From NCBI GenBank assembly GCA_003994795.1, contig AP018269.1, positions 4,985,677-5,049,676 of the forward strand: a DNA stretch of 64,000 nucleotides. Reading direction: 5' to 3'. This DNA is from Cylindrospermum sp. NIES-4074 (GTDB taxonomy: Bacteria > Cyanobacteriota > Cyanobacteriia > Cyanobacteriales > Nostocaceae). The position numbers and the translations under genes are program-made. Below the pieces are notes generated by a model that made no database searches, was not told the origin of the DNA, and worked only from the letters and a program-made list of their open reading frames with translations. This document shows, piece after piece, positions 9,060-18,223 of the stretch; positions within the stretch are counted from its first letter, which is position 1, and every line of letters starts with the position of its first letter.

Positions 9060-10955
9060 TCACTTGCTGTCTACAAAATCGGCGTCAATCACATCTTGCA
9101 CATCTTCACCCCTACCATTTGGTTGTTGATGTTCACCACCGTTAGAGCTTGCGGCTTGGGCATAGACAGCGCTACCGATTTGCATTAGGGCTTGCTGTAA
9201 CTCATTGGTGAGGGACTTAATGCGATCATATTTATCTTGAATAATCGCCTCCCGTAAATCGTTCACTAATCCTTCAACGCGAGTGCGATCGCTAGCACTC
9301 ACTTTATCACCCAAGTCTCGCAGTTGTTTCTCAGCTTGATAAGCCAAAGAGTCTGCCAGATTCTTGGTGTCAATTTGTTCACGGCGTCGTTTATCTTCCT
9401 CTGCGTGAGACTCTGCATCCCGCACCATCTGTTCTACATCTCGTTTATCGAGAGTAGAAGCACCTGTAATCGAAATCGACTGCTGTTTATTTGTCGCCCG
9501 ATCTTTGGCGGTGACTGAGAGAATCCCGTTAGCATCAATATCAAAGGTAACTTCAATTTGCGGTACACCTCTAGGAGCAGGAGGAATACCATCAAGACGG
9601 AAAGTACCCAAACTCTTGTTACCTGTAGCTAATTCTCGCTCACCTTGAAGAACGTGAATTTCTACATTTGTTTGACCATCTGCGGCTGTCGAGAAGATTT
9701 CCGATTTTTTCACCGGAATTGTAGTATTGCGGGGAATAATTTTGGTCATTACACCCCCCAAAGTTTCTACACCCAAAGACAAAGGTGTGACATCCAACAG
9801 CAGGATATCTTTGACTTCACCAGACAACACACCCGCTTGAATTGCTGCACCCACAGCGACAACTTCATCAGGGTTAACGCCTTGGCAAGGGTCTTTTCCT
9901 GTCATCCGGCGTACCAATTCTTGCACAGCCGGGATGCGGGTTGAACCACCCACTAACACAACTTCATCAATTTCCGCTTGAGTGAGTTTAGCGTCTTGTA
10001 GCGCTTGTTGCACTGGTTTTCGACAACGGTCTAAAAGATCCGAAGTCATTTCTTCAAACTTCGCCCGCGTCAGCGTTGTATCTAAGTGTTTTGGGCCTTC
10101 TTGCGTGGCGGTGATGAAGGGGAGGTTGATATTAGTTTGCGTAGCACTGGAAAGTTCAATTTTGGCTTTTTCTGCTGCTTCGGTCAGCCTTTGTAAAGCT
10201 TGTTTGTCTTTACGCAAATCAACGCCCTCATTACGTTGAAACTCCGACGCTAACCAATCAACAATCTTTTTATCGAAGTCATCACCACCTAAATGGGTGT
10301 CACCACTGGTAGATTTAACTTCAAATACACCATCACCAACTTCCAAAATAGAAACGTCGAAGGTACCACCACCAAGGTCAAAGACTAAAATAGTTTCATT
10401 GTGCTTTTTATCTAAACCATAGGCGAGGGCTGCTGCTGTTGGTTCGTTAATGATGCGAAGGACTTCTAAACCAGCAATTTTACCTGCATCTTTAGTAGCT
10501 TGGCGCTGGGAGTCGTTGAAGTAAGCGGGAGTTGTAATTACGGCTTGGGTGATTTTTTCGCCCAAATATTTACTAGCATCATCAACTAGCTTCCGCAGCA
10601 CTTGAGCAGAAATTTCTTCGGGTGCAAATTGTTTACCGACTGCGGGACAGTTAAGTTTGACATTGCCGTTGCTGTCGCGCAGAATTTTATAAGTAACTTC
10701 TGTAGCTTCATGGGTGACTTCTTCATATTTGCGCCCAATAAAGCGTTTAACAGAATAAAAGGTGTTTTCTGGGTTCATTACTGCTTGGCGTCTGGCGATT
10801 TGACCTACCAAGCGTTCGCCCGATTTGGTGTAAGCTACAACTGAGGGAGTGATGCGCTGTCCCTCTGCGTTAGCTATTACCAGCGGTTGCCCACCTTCCA
10901 TGACGGCAACACAAGAGTTTGTTGTTCCTAAATCAATTCCAACTACTTTGGCCAT
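9060..10955 (-). CDS. dnaK: Chaperone DnaK (Hsp70)
   Basis: 631 residues. The N-terminal ATPase domain has [31 protein letters not shown] and [13 protein letters not shown]; the substrate domain begins near [14 protein letters not shown]; the helical lid ends in [11 protein letters not shown]. The start and the [19 protein letters not shown] stretch resemble cyanobacterial DnaK2. It works in ATP-driven folding with DnaJ and GrpE, but neither is encoded nearby. hsp20 lies upstream and groEL downstream on the same strand, with gaps of about 130 and 195 bases, so transcription may be joint or separate. Confidence 0.93.
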   Translation of the reverse strand: MAKVVGIDLGTTNSCVAVMEGGQPLVIANAEGQRITPSVVAYTKSGERLVGQIARRQAVMNPENTFYSVKRFIGRKYEEVTHEATEVTYKILRDSNGNVKLNCPAVGKQFAPEEISAQVLRKLVDDASKYLGEKITQAVITTPAYFNDSQRQATKDAGKIAGLEVLRIINEPTAAALAYGLDKKHNETILVFDLGGGTFDVSILEVGDGVFEVKSTSGDTHLGGDDFDKKIVDWLASEFQRNEGVDLRKDKQALQRLTEAAEKAKIELSSATQTNINLPFITATQEGPKHLDTTLTRAKFEEMTSDLLDRCRKPVQQALQDAKLTQAEIDEVVLVGGSTRIPAVQELVRRMTGKDPCQGVNPDEVVAVGAAIQAGVLSGEVKDILLLDVTPLSLGVETLGGVMTKIIPRNTTIPVKKSEIFSTAADGQTNVEIHVLQGERELATGNKSLGTFRLDGIPPAPRGVPQIEVTFDIDANGILSVTAKDRATNKQQSISITGASTLDKRDVEQMVRDAESHAEEDKRRREQIDTKNLADSLAYQAEKQLRDLGDKVSASDRTRVEGLVNDLREAIIQDKYDRIKSLTNELQQALMQIGSAVYAQAASSNGGEHQQPNGRGEDVQDVIDADFVDSK

Positions 10956-11089
10956 ACATCTTCCTCTGGGGCTTCAGCAATGGTGGCGCTGGAAATGGGG
11001 AGGACAAGAAGGAATAATTCTTTTCCCCCTTGTCTCCTCACAGTTCCCGTGTACTTGCTACTGGAGATAGATTAATTCCAGGGACGAAA

Positions 11090-11584
11090 TTAACCGAGAT
11101 TCACTTTAATGGCTTTGCCTTTTTCTGATTCAGCTTTTGGCAAGGTTAAGTGAATAATGCCATTCTTAAATTCAGCTTGCACCTTGTCGTTTTGCACTTG
11201 GGTGGGTAGAGGAATTACCCGTTGGAATCTGCCATAGCGGAATTCCGACCGAGTGACACCATTTTCCTCAGCCTTGCGTTCTACTTTGCGTTCACCGCTA
11301 ATTGAAACTGATTCGGGAGTTACTTCTACATTGATATCTTTTGGATCAAGACCAGGTACTTCTAGTCTTAAAAAGAGTGTGTCATCAGTTTCTTCGAGTT
11401 CTGCCACAGGAGCGAAAATCAAGCCAGCGGTTTCACCACCATCAGCGGGTGCTAACCTGTCAAATATGCGGCTTAATTGGCGCTGTAAGGTGTCAATTTC
11501 CCGGAATGGTTCCCAGCGTTCACTGTCTCGGAATGGTTCTAGACGTTCAATTTGCCGGAACGGGTCCCAACGAATTAGTGCCAT
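11090..11584 (-). CDS. hspA: Small heat-shock protein (Hsp20/alpha-crystallin)
   Basis: 164 residues. The start is ATG at 11584 (MALIRWDPF) with AAAGGTG in front; a GTG three codons earlier lies inside that ribosome site and is unlikely. The alpha-crystallin domain spans about 52-148 (LRLEVPGLDPKDINVEV, GIIHLTLPKAE). The N-terminus repeats PFR-containing units three times (WDPFRQIERL, EPFRDSERW, EPFREIDTL), where related proteins usually have one. It is an ATP-independent holdase that would feed the adjacent DnaK. Two copies of a palindromic 20-mer upstream (11620-11639, 11686-11705) are candidate control sites. Confidence 0.9.
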   Translation of the reverse strand: MALIRWDPFRQIERLEPFRDSERWEPFREIDTLQRQLSRIFDRLAPADGGETAGLIFAPVAELEETDDTLFLRLEVPGLDPKDINVEVTPESVSISGERKVERKAEENGVTRSEFRYGRFQRVIPLPTQVQNDKVQAEFKNGIIHLTLPKAESEKGKAIKVNLG

Positions 11585-11619
11585 ATTTATCACCTTTGAA
11601 ATGCACTATTGGTTTCTGG

Positions 11620-11705
11620 GAGGCTCAATTTCAAGCTTCTTAACTGACCGAAAACCTCTGTCTTTTCCTGACTATTCAATTTCTCGAAGCTCAATCTTTA
11701 GCTTC
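11620..11705 (-). promoter_or_regulatory. Paired palindromic 20-mers upstream of hsp20
   Basis: GAGGCTCAATTTCAAGCTTC (11620-11639) and GAAGCTCAATCTTTAGCTTC (11686-11705) agree at 16 of 20 positions and each has inverted ends (GAAGCT/AGCTTC type). They are 66 bases apart, start to start, in the hsp20 leader or promoter. They could be operators for a heat-shock repressor or stems of a leader RNA. No known factor is assigned. Confidence 0.5.
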
Positions 11706-11980
11706 CTAGTTCAACACTAGCACCTATATTCTAATTAGTTAGGTTCGGTTGTATGGCAATGAGCGATCGCAATATCCGAACCTATTTCTAGGCTTCACAA
11801 TTCGTTACAAAATGGGTAATAAGTATGATTTTGTTGAAAAATTTTTGTGGGAAGTTGCACCTTTATTTTGATATAGTTTAGTTTCTAAAATCTACGCCAA
11901 AGCTATTAAAAGATTGGTAGTTTGATTATCAATCTTTTGATAGAAGAAATCAAGACGAATTGTGCTAGTTAGTATATTAG

Positions 11981-12793
11981 CTAGACTAGCGATCGCATTT
12001 GCAACTGTCGCGCTATGCTTTGCAGTAAAATAGTTTGGGCTGAGTGGATAAAGAAATGGTCGCCGTCAATCATTTGTAAAGAGAAAGAAGCGATTGCCTC
12101 CGGCACGGCAGGGCCGAACGCCTCCGGCACGGCAGGGACGAACGCTTGTTCCCGCCATGCTTCCAGATTACCATAACTGACTTCTCGGTCTTGCAAACCG
12201 CCGAAAACAGTTATAGGACAAGCAAGGGGCGGTTTTTGGGTGTAAACATAAGTTTCCAGAATGGCAAAATCTGCCCGCAGCACCGGAAGAAACAGCTGCA
12301 TTAGTTCTGCGTTTTTTAGCACTGCTTCGGGAGTCCCGTTGAGAAGTCGCAGTTCCTCCAGAAATTCAGCCTCTGGGAGGTTGTAAATAGGAGGTTTCGT
12401 TGGCAAAATTTGTGGGGCGCGACGTGCAGAGATAAATAGGTGCAATGGAGTTAAACCATATTTAAAACGCAGGAAATGGGTTAACTCAAAGCTAATTAAT
12501 GCACCCATGCTATGACCGAAGATAGCAAATGGTTTATCTAAGAATGGTAATAGATTTTGGGCTATTTCACTCACTAGAGTATCTAACCGCGCAATAGGGG
12601 GCAATGTCATCTGTCTTCCCCTTCCCGGAAGTTCTACAGCACAAACTTCCACTGTTTCAGGTAAGTTATTAGGCCATGTGCGATAAATCATCGCGCTACC
12701 ACCTGCGTAGGGGAGGCAGATTAGACGCAATTTTGCCTGGGGGTTAGGTTTGGGGAAGGTAATCCAAGAGTTTGATGGTGATTTTTTTGTCAT
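11981..12793 (-). CDS. Type II thioesterase (alpha/beta hydrolase)
   Basis: 270 residues from the ATG at 12793 (MTKKSPSN). The fold of editing thioesterases of nonribosomal peptide/polyketide systems is seen: LICLPYAGGSAMIYRTWP near the start, nucleophile elbow GHSMG, an Asp in FGGLQDREV and the catalytic His in DGDHFFIH. It would hydrolyse misloaded acyl groups from carrier proteins. No synthetase genes are nearby, so it acts on a distant cluster or another acyl substrate. Oddity: between the Asp and His motifs the protein carries FVPAVPEAF and GPAVPEA, encoded by two tandem 25-base copies of a GC-rich dispersed repeat (about 12088-12139) that appears to have entered in frame. Confidence 0.85.
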   Translation of the reverse strand: MTKKSPSNSWITFPKPNPQAKLRLICLPYAGGSAMIYRTWPNNLPETVEVCAVELPGRGRQMTLPPIARLDTLVSEIAQNLLPFLDKPFAIFGHSMGALISFELTHFLRFKYGLTPLHLFISARRAPQILPTKPPIYNLPEAEFLEELRLLNGTPEAVLKNAELMQLFLPVLRADFAILETYVYTQKPPLACPITVFGGLQDREVSYGNLEAWREQAFVPAVPEAFGPAVPEAIASFSLQMIDGDHFFIHSAQTILLQSIARQLQMRSLV

Positions 12794-12833
12794 AATGTAA
12801 TTTATACCAATTCTATGTAATGTTCCCACAAAT

Positions 12834-13091
12834 TAGATCCCCCCGCCTGTGGCGACCCCCTTTTTAAGGGGGTTTAAGAGGGTGAAAGCCTCTTTTTATC
12901 TGAATGTTGCCACAAATCAGATCCCCCCGCCTGTGGCGACCCCCTTAAAAAGGGGGTGAAAGAGGAGGAAGGGAGAAATTTAGCCTCGCTTTTTAATGGG
13001 TAAAGGGTAAAAAGCCATCCTTTTAAAAAGGGTTTGAGGGGGTAAAGGTAAAAATTTAGCCCCCCTTAAAAAGGGGGGTTGGGGGGATCTA
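12834..13091. repeat. AGATCCCCCC-ended repeat, family B (double copy)
   Basis: It starts TAGATCCCCCCGCCTGTGGC at 12834 and ends GGGGGGATCTA at 13091. The left end is repeated at 12919. The inside has several CCCCCTT/AAGGGGG hairpins. A shorter relative lies at 62975-63105. No coding potential is seen; the element is MITE-like and occupies most of the gap between the thioesterase and the NACHT gene. Confidence 0.8.
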
Positions 13092-13163
13092 AATTTGTAA
13101 CTTTATCGAGAAATGGTATTAAAAGTGCAGTTTTAGTTATTAAATAAATTCATCGAGAATATT

Positions 13164-15437
13164 ATGACAGGAATGGAACCTTGGTTGACACAAGCTGTTA
13201 GTGGTGTAGCAGTTCCCATTTTTCAGTCCCTTTGGGGAAGCGGTGGTAAGGTTCTCGGTGTGTTTGGTAAAACGCTGGATGAAAAAACGAAAAATGTAAT
13301 TTTCAACGCTTCAAAGCAATATGTTGAGAACTATGCAGAAAGGCACGGCATTCTTAAAGTATTGGGAATGCGTGAACCTGTCAAGCTGGAATCTGTCTAT
13401 ACAGCAGTGCAATTTTTAAATGATGATGCTATTCGTAGTTTTGCATCTATTGAGAATTTAGAAAATTTCTATCGTCAATCTAAAAGCCGTAAGTTTCAAA
13501 CTCAAGATAATACTAAACAAGCTGGAATTAAAGTTGCAAATGAGAAACAATATTTGATGGTACTCGGTGGGCCTGGTGCGGGTAAGTCTACATTTTTGCG
13601 GAAGATGGGGCTAGAAGCACTCAAAGGTAAGAAAGGAGAATTTAAACATGGCTGTATTCCTGTTTTTATCGAATTAAAAAGTTTTACATCTAGTGATATC
13701 AATATTGAAAAATTTATTGCTGAAGAGTTTCGCATCTGCGGTTTTCCCTCACCAGAGAAGTTTACAGCAAAAGCCTTAGAACAAGGTAAATTACTGATTC
13801 TGCTGGATGGATTTGATGAAATACCTACTAAAAATTTAACTGAAGCTATTACCCAAATTCAAAATTTTGTAGACACCCATGATAAAAATCGCTTTCTTGC
13901 TTCCTGTCGCACGGCAGCTTATCGCAGTGGTTTCCGGCGTTTTAGTGATGTAGCAATGGCTGATTTTGATGATAGCCAAATTCAGCAATTTATTAATAAC
14001 TGGTTTCGCAAGGAAGAAGATAAACAAACGAAAACAGGCGATAAATGCTGGGAGTTACTACAAAAACCAGAAAATAAAGCTGCGAAAGAGTTAGCACATA
14101 CGCCTTTATTACTAATATTTCTTTGTTTGGTATATGACCGTTCTCAAAACTTTCCAGATAATCGTAGTGTTCTCTACCGGAAAGCATTACGTATATTATT
14201 AGAGGAATGGGCATCAGAAAAGCGAATTTTGCGAGACGAAATTTATCAAGGAATGCATACAGAACTAGAAGAACTGTTATTATCAGAAATTGCTTACACA
14301 GGCTTTGAGTCTAATCGCCTGTTCTTTTCTCAACGTGATATAGTGGGGCAAATCAAAACATTTTTGGCGAGTAACTTGAATGCACCACAACATTTAGATG
14401 GTGAAGCGGTTCTCAATGCCATTGCAATTCAACAAGGGATTTTAGTAGAACGAGCAGAAGATGTATTTTCATTTTCTCATTTGACGCTACAGGAATATTT
14501 AACTGCCCAATATATTGATGATCATCGCCAAGTTGAGAAATTAGTTACTGAACACCTAACAGATGAACGCTGGAAAGAGGTATTTTTGTTAGTTGCTGGG
14601 GTAATGCGGGGTGGTGCAGATGATTTATTGTTGCTGATGGAAAAGGAAGCACAAAAGTATATTAGTACACTGAAGTTAGAAGAGTTGTTCATGGGAAAGG
14701 AAGCGCAAAAATATATTAGTACAGCGAAGTTACAAGGGTTGTTTATGGAAAAGGAGGCGCAAAAATATATTAATGATATTAGTGCACTAAAGTTACAAGA
14801 TTTATTGAACTGGGCAAAACGCATAACAGCAGGATCTCTAGGGGATTTTAAACCTGTGAGTAAACGTGCAGTGGCCATCTCCTACGCCTACGCCATTGCC
14901 TACGCTATTGCCTACGCTAACGTCACTACCAACACCAACACCAACACTAACGTCATTACCAACGCTATCACCAACACCAATGCCATCGCCAACACCAATA
15001 ACAACGCCATCGTCATTGCTGAAGTTATTGCTTATGCCATCGCCAAGGCTAAAGTCAACACTAATATCAACATCAATGCCATCATCAACTCTATCGATGA
15101 AGTTATAGTTTATATTCGTGAACTTCAAAAATTAAAAATTTTCAACAATGTCAACTTTACTGTCCTGATTATTGAATTGGGAACACTAAAAGACAAAATG
15201 GCCTATGGAGCAAAGGTATTGCATCAGGAATTCGGCATCCGTCTCCAACGAACTTTACTCAATGCCTTCCGTCTCCCCCCAGAAATGATCAATTTATCTG
15301 AGGAAGAAGCGCAAGCACTGGGAAATTATCTCTACGCCAACCACCTCATTATCCAGTGCAAACAGGCTGCGGTGCGGGTGTCGCCCACAACCTGGGAAGC
15401 AATAGAGGCGCGGATGTTGTTGGTTCCTGGCAGTTGA
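13164..15437 (+). CDS. NACHT-domain NTPase with repetitive C-terminal region
   Basis: 757 residues. N-terminal about 110 residues are a helical domain. The NACHT module follows, with Walker A GGPGAGKST (135-143), Walker B LLILLDGFDEIP (about 210-221) and an arginine-containing sensor FLASCRTAAYR (about 244-254), then the helical part ending SFSHLTLQEYLTAQYI. Residues about 492-548 hold three copies of a unit like MEKEAQKYIS-x-x-KL. Residues about 571-642 are low-complexity, built from Ala/Ile/Tyr/Thr/Asn (for example TNTNTNTNV) and encoded by hexanucleotide-like repeats. A conserved-looking C-terminal domain (about 645-757) ends the protein. Bacterial NACHT proteins of this class are known as antiphage sensors; that role is inferred here. 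No separate effector domain is recognised. Confidence 0.85.
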   Translation: MTGMEPWLTQAVSGVAVPIFQSLWGSGGKVLGVFGKTLDEKTKNVIFNASKQYVENYAERHGILKVLGMREPVKLESVYTAVQFLNDDAIRSFASIENLENFYRQSKSRKFQTQDNTKQAGIKVANEKQYLMVLGGPGAGKSTFLRKMGLEALKGKKGEFKHGCIPVFIELKSFTSSDINIEKFIAEEFRICGFPSPEKFTAKALEQGKLLILLDGFDEIPTKNLTEAITQIQNFVDTHDKNRFLASCRTAAYRSGFRRFSDVAMADFDDSQIQQFINNWFRKEEDKQTKTGDKCWELLQKPENKAAKELAHTPLLLIFLCLVYDRSQNFPDNRSVLYRKALRILLEEWASEKRILRDEIYQGMHTELEELLLSEIAYTGFESNRLFFSQRDIVGQIKTFLASNLNAPQHLDGEAVLNAIAIQQGILVERAEDVFSFSHLTLQEYLTAQYIDDHRQVEKLVTEHLTDERWKEVFLLVAGVMRGGADDLLLLMEKEAQKYISTLKLEELFMGKEAQKYISTAKLQGLFMEKEAQKYINDISALKLQDLLNWAKRITAGSLGDFKPVSKRAVAISYAYAIAYAIAYANVTTNTNTNTNVITNAITNTNAIANTNNNAIVIAEVIAYAIAKAKVNTNININAIINSIDEVIVYIRELQKLKIFNNVNFTVLIIELGTLKDKMAYGAKVLHQEFGIRLQRTLLNAFRLPPEMINLSEEEAQALGNYLYANHLIIQCKQAAVRVSPTTWEAIEARMLLVPGS
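14638..14811 (+). repeat. Coding tandem repeat, three units, in the NACHT gene
   Basis: Three in-frame units of about 54-60 bases, each starting near ATGGAAAAGGAAGCACAAAA or a variant. They encode MEKEAQKYISTLKLEELF, MGKEAQKYISTAKLQGLF and MEKEAQKYINDISALKLQDL. The last unit is two codons longer. Near-identity between units implies recent duplication. Confidence 0.85.
14878..15090 (+). repeat. Hexanucleotide-type low-complexity coding repeat in the NACHT gene
   Basis: About 210 bases dominated by variants of ACCAACnnCAT and GCCTACGCNATT with a 6-base rhythm. All three plus-strand frames and a minus-strand frame stay open across parts of it, which explains spurious overlapping frames here. 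It encodes the Ala/Tyr/Thr/Asn/Ile-rich linker. Confidence 0.85.
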
Positions 15438-15467
15438 GCAACAATAAGATATATCTACGATTTTCTT

Positions 15468-16109
15468 ATGAGCAATCTTAAAATAAAACTCTCAACAGAT
15501 GAATGGGTTACAGCCACTTGGGAAGAATACCTGGAGACAATTAATGATCCAACCTACGCAAATGCTAAAAGCTATTATTATGATGGACAACTGCGACTAG
15601 AAATGATTCCCCAAGGTTATGATCATTCTTTTGATAACTCCTTCATCGGCTACGCCTTAGCTTTGTTAAGTGCGATCAAAGGCATTCCCATGAGTGCAGT
15701 CACTAACTGTAGTTTTCGGAAAACCGGCGAAGTAGAATTTCAGCCCGATTTAGCATTTTATTTAGGTGCAAATGCCGAAATTGTCCCCGCAAATACTTCT
15801 GTAGTTGACTTGGATATTTATCCACCGCCTGATTTAGTGGTAGAAATTGCTAAGACTTCCGTCGCTGATGATTTGGGAGTTAAGCGACTTTTGTATGAAC
15901 GCTTGGGAGTTTCAGAATATTGGGTAGTAGATGTTCGCAAGGCACAATTAATAGCTTTGGCGATCGCTAATTGTGGTAGTCGGCAAATCACTCAATCCCT
16001 GATTTTACCAGATTTATCCTTAAATCTGTTAGTTGAGGGTTTGCGTCGCAGTCGGGAAACAGGTAGAAGTAATTTATATGCTTGGCTACTTTCCCAATTA
16101 CAAACATAG
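15468..16109 (+). CDS. Uma2-family (DUF820) putative endonuclease
   Basis: 213 residues. The PD-(D/E)XK-like core has FQPDLAFYLG, then PDLVVEIAKTS, then VSEYWVVD, the usual Uma2 order. This family is greatly expanded in cyanobacteria, and the function of most members is unknown. It starts 30 bases after the NACHT gene and ends 9 bases before the carotenoid oxygenase gene, all on the same strand, so it could be part of either transcript. Confidence 0.85.
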   Translation: MSNLKIKLSTDEWVTATWEEYLETINDPTYANAKSYYYDGQLRLEMIPQGYDHSFDNSFIGYALALLSAIKGIPMSAVTNCSFRKTGEVEFQPDLAFYLGANAEIVPANTSVVDLDIYPPPDLVVEIAKTSVADDLGVKRLLYERLGVSEYWVVDVRKAQLIALAIANCGSRQITQSLILPDLSLNLLVEGLRRSRETGRSNLYAWLLSQLQT

Positions 16110-16118
16110 TATTTTGAT

Positions 16119-17555
16119 ATGCAGACAATTGATAAAAAGTCAACTAAAAAAGCTTGGGCAAATGCGATCGCGCAACCTGCTACAGAATTCCCCCTCACCC
16201 AATTGCCAATTCTCTCTGGCAAAATCCCAGAAGGCTTACGTGGTACACTTTACCGCAATGGCCCAGCACGTCTAGAACGAGGTAACAAGCGCGTAGGACA
16301 TTGGTTTGATGGAGATGGGGCAATTCTCGCTGTCAATTTTACCGATGCTGGTGCAACGGGAGTTTATCGCTATGTGCAAACAGCAGAATACCAAGCGGAA
16401 ACACAAGCAGATAGATACCTCTACGGTGTTTATGGTTATAACGCACCAGGCCCCATCTGGGAAAATTGGAACCGGCAGATGAAGAACTCAGCGAATACAT
16501 CAGTGTTGGCGTTACCTGATAAGCTGTTAGCTCTGTGGGAAGCTACTCATCCTTATGCCCTAGATTTGCAAACTTTAGAAACTCAGGGTTTGGATGATTT
16601 AGGAGGTTTAGATAAAGGCATACCTTACTCTGCCCATTACAAACGCGATCCGCACACCGGGGAAATATTTAATTTTGGTGTCAGTATTGGCCTTTCTGTA
16701 AATCTGAATCTCTTTAAAAGCGATCGCACTGGCAAGATTATCCAAAAAAATGCATTCAAGCTAGACCGCTATTCCATTATCCATGATTTTGTACTCACAC
16801 AAAAGTATCTCGTGTTTTTCGTCCCCCCAATGGGGTTTAAAATACTATCAGTGCTGTTAGGGTTGAGTAGCTTTAGTGAGTCTTTGTTGTGGAAACCTCA
16901 GCTAGGTACTCAGATATTAATCTTTGACAGAGAAAATCTATCTTTAGTTAGTCGCGGGGAAACCGAACCTTGGTTCCATTGGCATTTCGGCAATGGCTAT
17001 GAAGAGCAAGATGGTACAGTAATTCTGGATGTGGTGAAATATTCAGACTTCGACCAAACTAATGAATTTCTCAGAGAATTTGCTAGTGGTGAAACACATA
17101 CAGTTGCGAAAGGGACACTGTGGCAGGTGCGCCTAAATCCCCAAACTGGTAAGGTGATAGGAGTACAAGAAGTTGTCAACCGCAAGTGTGAGTTTCCTGT
17201 AGTACCGCAAGCGCAAGTCGGGCAACCTTGGCATCATACCTATATATCATTACTCCAACAAGGTGTAGATATTGATAAAGAATGGTTTGGTGCGATCGCC
17301 CGTTTTGATTATCAAACAGCAACTCTTACCGAAGCAGATTTAGGTACAAATCGTTATGGTTCTGAACCTATCCATGCTCAAGATAGCCAAAATCCTCAGC
17401 AAGGTTGGGTGGTGACGGTTGTGTACGATGGTAATACTCATCATAGTGAAGTTTGGGTATTTGATGGCGATCGCCTCAATGAAGAACCCGTTTGCAAACT
17501 CGGATTACCCAGCGTTATACCCCACGGCTTCCACGGCACCTGGAAACCTGCTTAA
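16119..17555 (+). CDS. Carotenoid oxygenase (RPE65/CCD family)
   Basis: 478 residues. It cleaves a double bond in carotenoids or apocarotenals using Fe(II) and O2. The four iron-ligand histidines are seen in their usual settings: YSAHYKRD (His173), IHDFVLT (His222), HFGNGYE (His289) and PHGFHGTW (His472). The N-terminal entry LRGTLYRNGPARLERG and HWFDGDGAI are family signatures. Length is typical of cyanobacterial apocarotenoid oxygenases. No signal peptide is evident. The exact substrate cannot be read from sequence. Confidence 0.9.
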   Translation: MQTIDKKSTKKAWANAIAQPATEFPLTQLPILSGKIPEGLRGTLYRNGPARLERGNKRVGHWFDGDGAILAVNFTDAGATGVYRYVQTAEYQAETQADRYLYGVYGYNAPGPIWENWNRQMKNSANTSVLALPDKLLALWEATHPYALDLQTLETQGLDDLGGLDKGIPYSAHYKRDPHTGEIFNFGVSIGLSVNLNLFKSDRTGKIIQKNAFKLDRYSIIHDFVLTQKYLVFFVPPMGFKILSVLLGLSSFSESLLWKPQLGTQILIFDRENLSLVSRGETEPWFHWHFGNGYEEQDGTVILDVVKYSDFDQTNEFLREFASGETHTVAKGTLWQVRLNPQTGKVIGVQEVVNRKCEFPVVPQAQVGQPWHHTYISLLQQGVDIDKEWFGAIARFDYQTATLTEADLGTNRYGSEPIHAQDSQNPQQGWVVTVVYDGNTHHSEVWVFDGDRLNEEPVCKLGLPSVIPHGFHGTWKPA

Positions 17556-17561
17556 TCAAAT

Positions 17562-17608
17562 GGGGAAACTTCTTTTATGCTCAAACCAAGCAAAAAAGAA
17601 GTTTCCCC
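17562..17608. terminator. Bidirectional terminator between convergent genes
   Basis: GGGGAAACTTCTTTT (17562-17576) pairs perfectly over 15 bp with AAAAGAAGTTTCCCC (17594-17608). It lies between the carotenoid oxygenase and the minus-strand secreted protein. A degenerate copy at 18569-18616 follows the paralogous secreted gene. Confidence 0.8.
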
Positions 17609-17623
17609 CAATCAAACTACAGT

Positions 17624-18223
17624 CTAGTTTTTGGTAATGAACAGAGAACCGTTGTTAGAAGAACTCAAAGAACCATAGCTGGGCACATTTGCAATCAGGT
17701 TTGTCCCATCTACAGTCACAGTGCCTGTAACGCTTGCGTCACGATAAGCACCGACAGAGCGATAACTGGAACGGTAGCCTGGCCCTTGATAAGTGCTGTG
17801 GCTGTTACCACGGAAGAGATCACCTGTACCCGTCCAAGTCAAATCAACTGCTGCGGTTTTGTTAACTGCTGATGAATAATCATAGAGTGTGAAAGAGCCA
17901 CTCAAAGAGGCAGATTGTAGTGAATTGCTACTTGTGAAGGTCGCGTTTTCACTATAGCCATAACCATAAGACCCGACTCCGGTGCAGTAGTCATAGCTTG
18001 AATAGTAGAGGTTAGCCCCTGTCTGTGAAGTTGGCGCACCAGGTGCGTCTTTAGTCACATTGTCAAAAGCGTACACACCAACGTAGGTTGAATTACAACC
18101 GTCATATTGGGAAAAAGAGGCTGAAGCGCTCTCACCCTTAAATTTGTATTGCTCGGTGGTAGCGGCAAATGCTGGGGCTGTCAAGCTGAGTACGGTCAAA
18201 GAGGCTATAATTGCTGCTTTCAT
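17624..18223 (-). CDS. Secreted protein, paralogue 1
   Basis: 199 residues with a clear signal peptide (MKAAIIASLTVLSLTAPAFA, cleavage before ATTEQ). The mature part is rich in Ser, Tyr, Gly and Thr with alternating residues, suggesting an all-beta fold, and has two cysteines (in YDGCNST and YDYCTG) that could form a disulfide. No enzyme motif is recognised. It is roughly 70% identical by eye to the product of 18631-19251, and both genes share the same 3' hairpin, so the whole unit was duplicated. Likely periplasmic or extracellular. Confidence 0.75.
   Translation of the reverse strand: MKAAIIASLTVLSLTAPAFAATTEQYKFKGESASASFSQYDGCNSTYVGVYAFDNVTKDAPGAPTSQTGANLYYSSYDYCTGVGSYGYGYSENATFTSSNSLQSASLSGSFTLYDYSSAVNKTAAVDLTWTGTGDLFRGNSHSTYQGPGYRSSYRSVGAYRDASVTGTVTVDGTNLIANVPSYGSLSSSNNGSLFITKN

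Noticed and set aside
8857-9063. Frames extending groEL upstream into GGGTGTA repeats
   Set aside because: The translated sequence is a repeat read-out; the GroEL N-terminus [10 protein letters not shown] has its own ribosome site.
14838-15128. Long frames on both strands over the NACHT gene repeat
   Set aside because: They arise from 6-base repeats that keep every frame open; the NACHT frame continues with conserved domains on each side.
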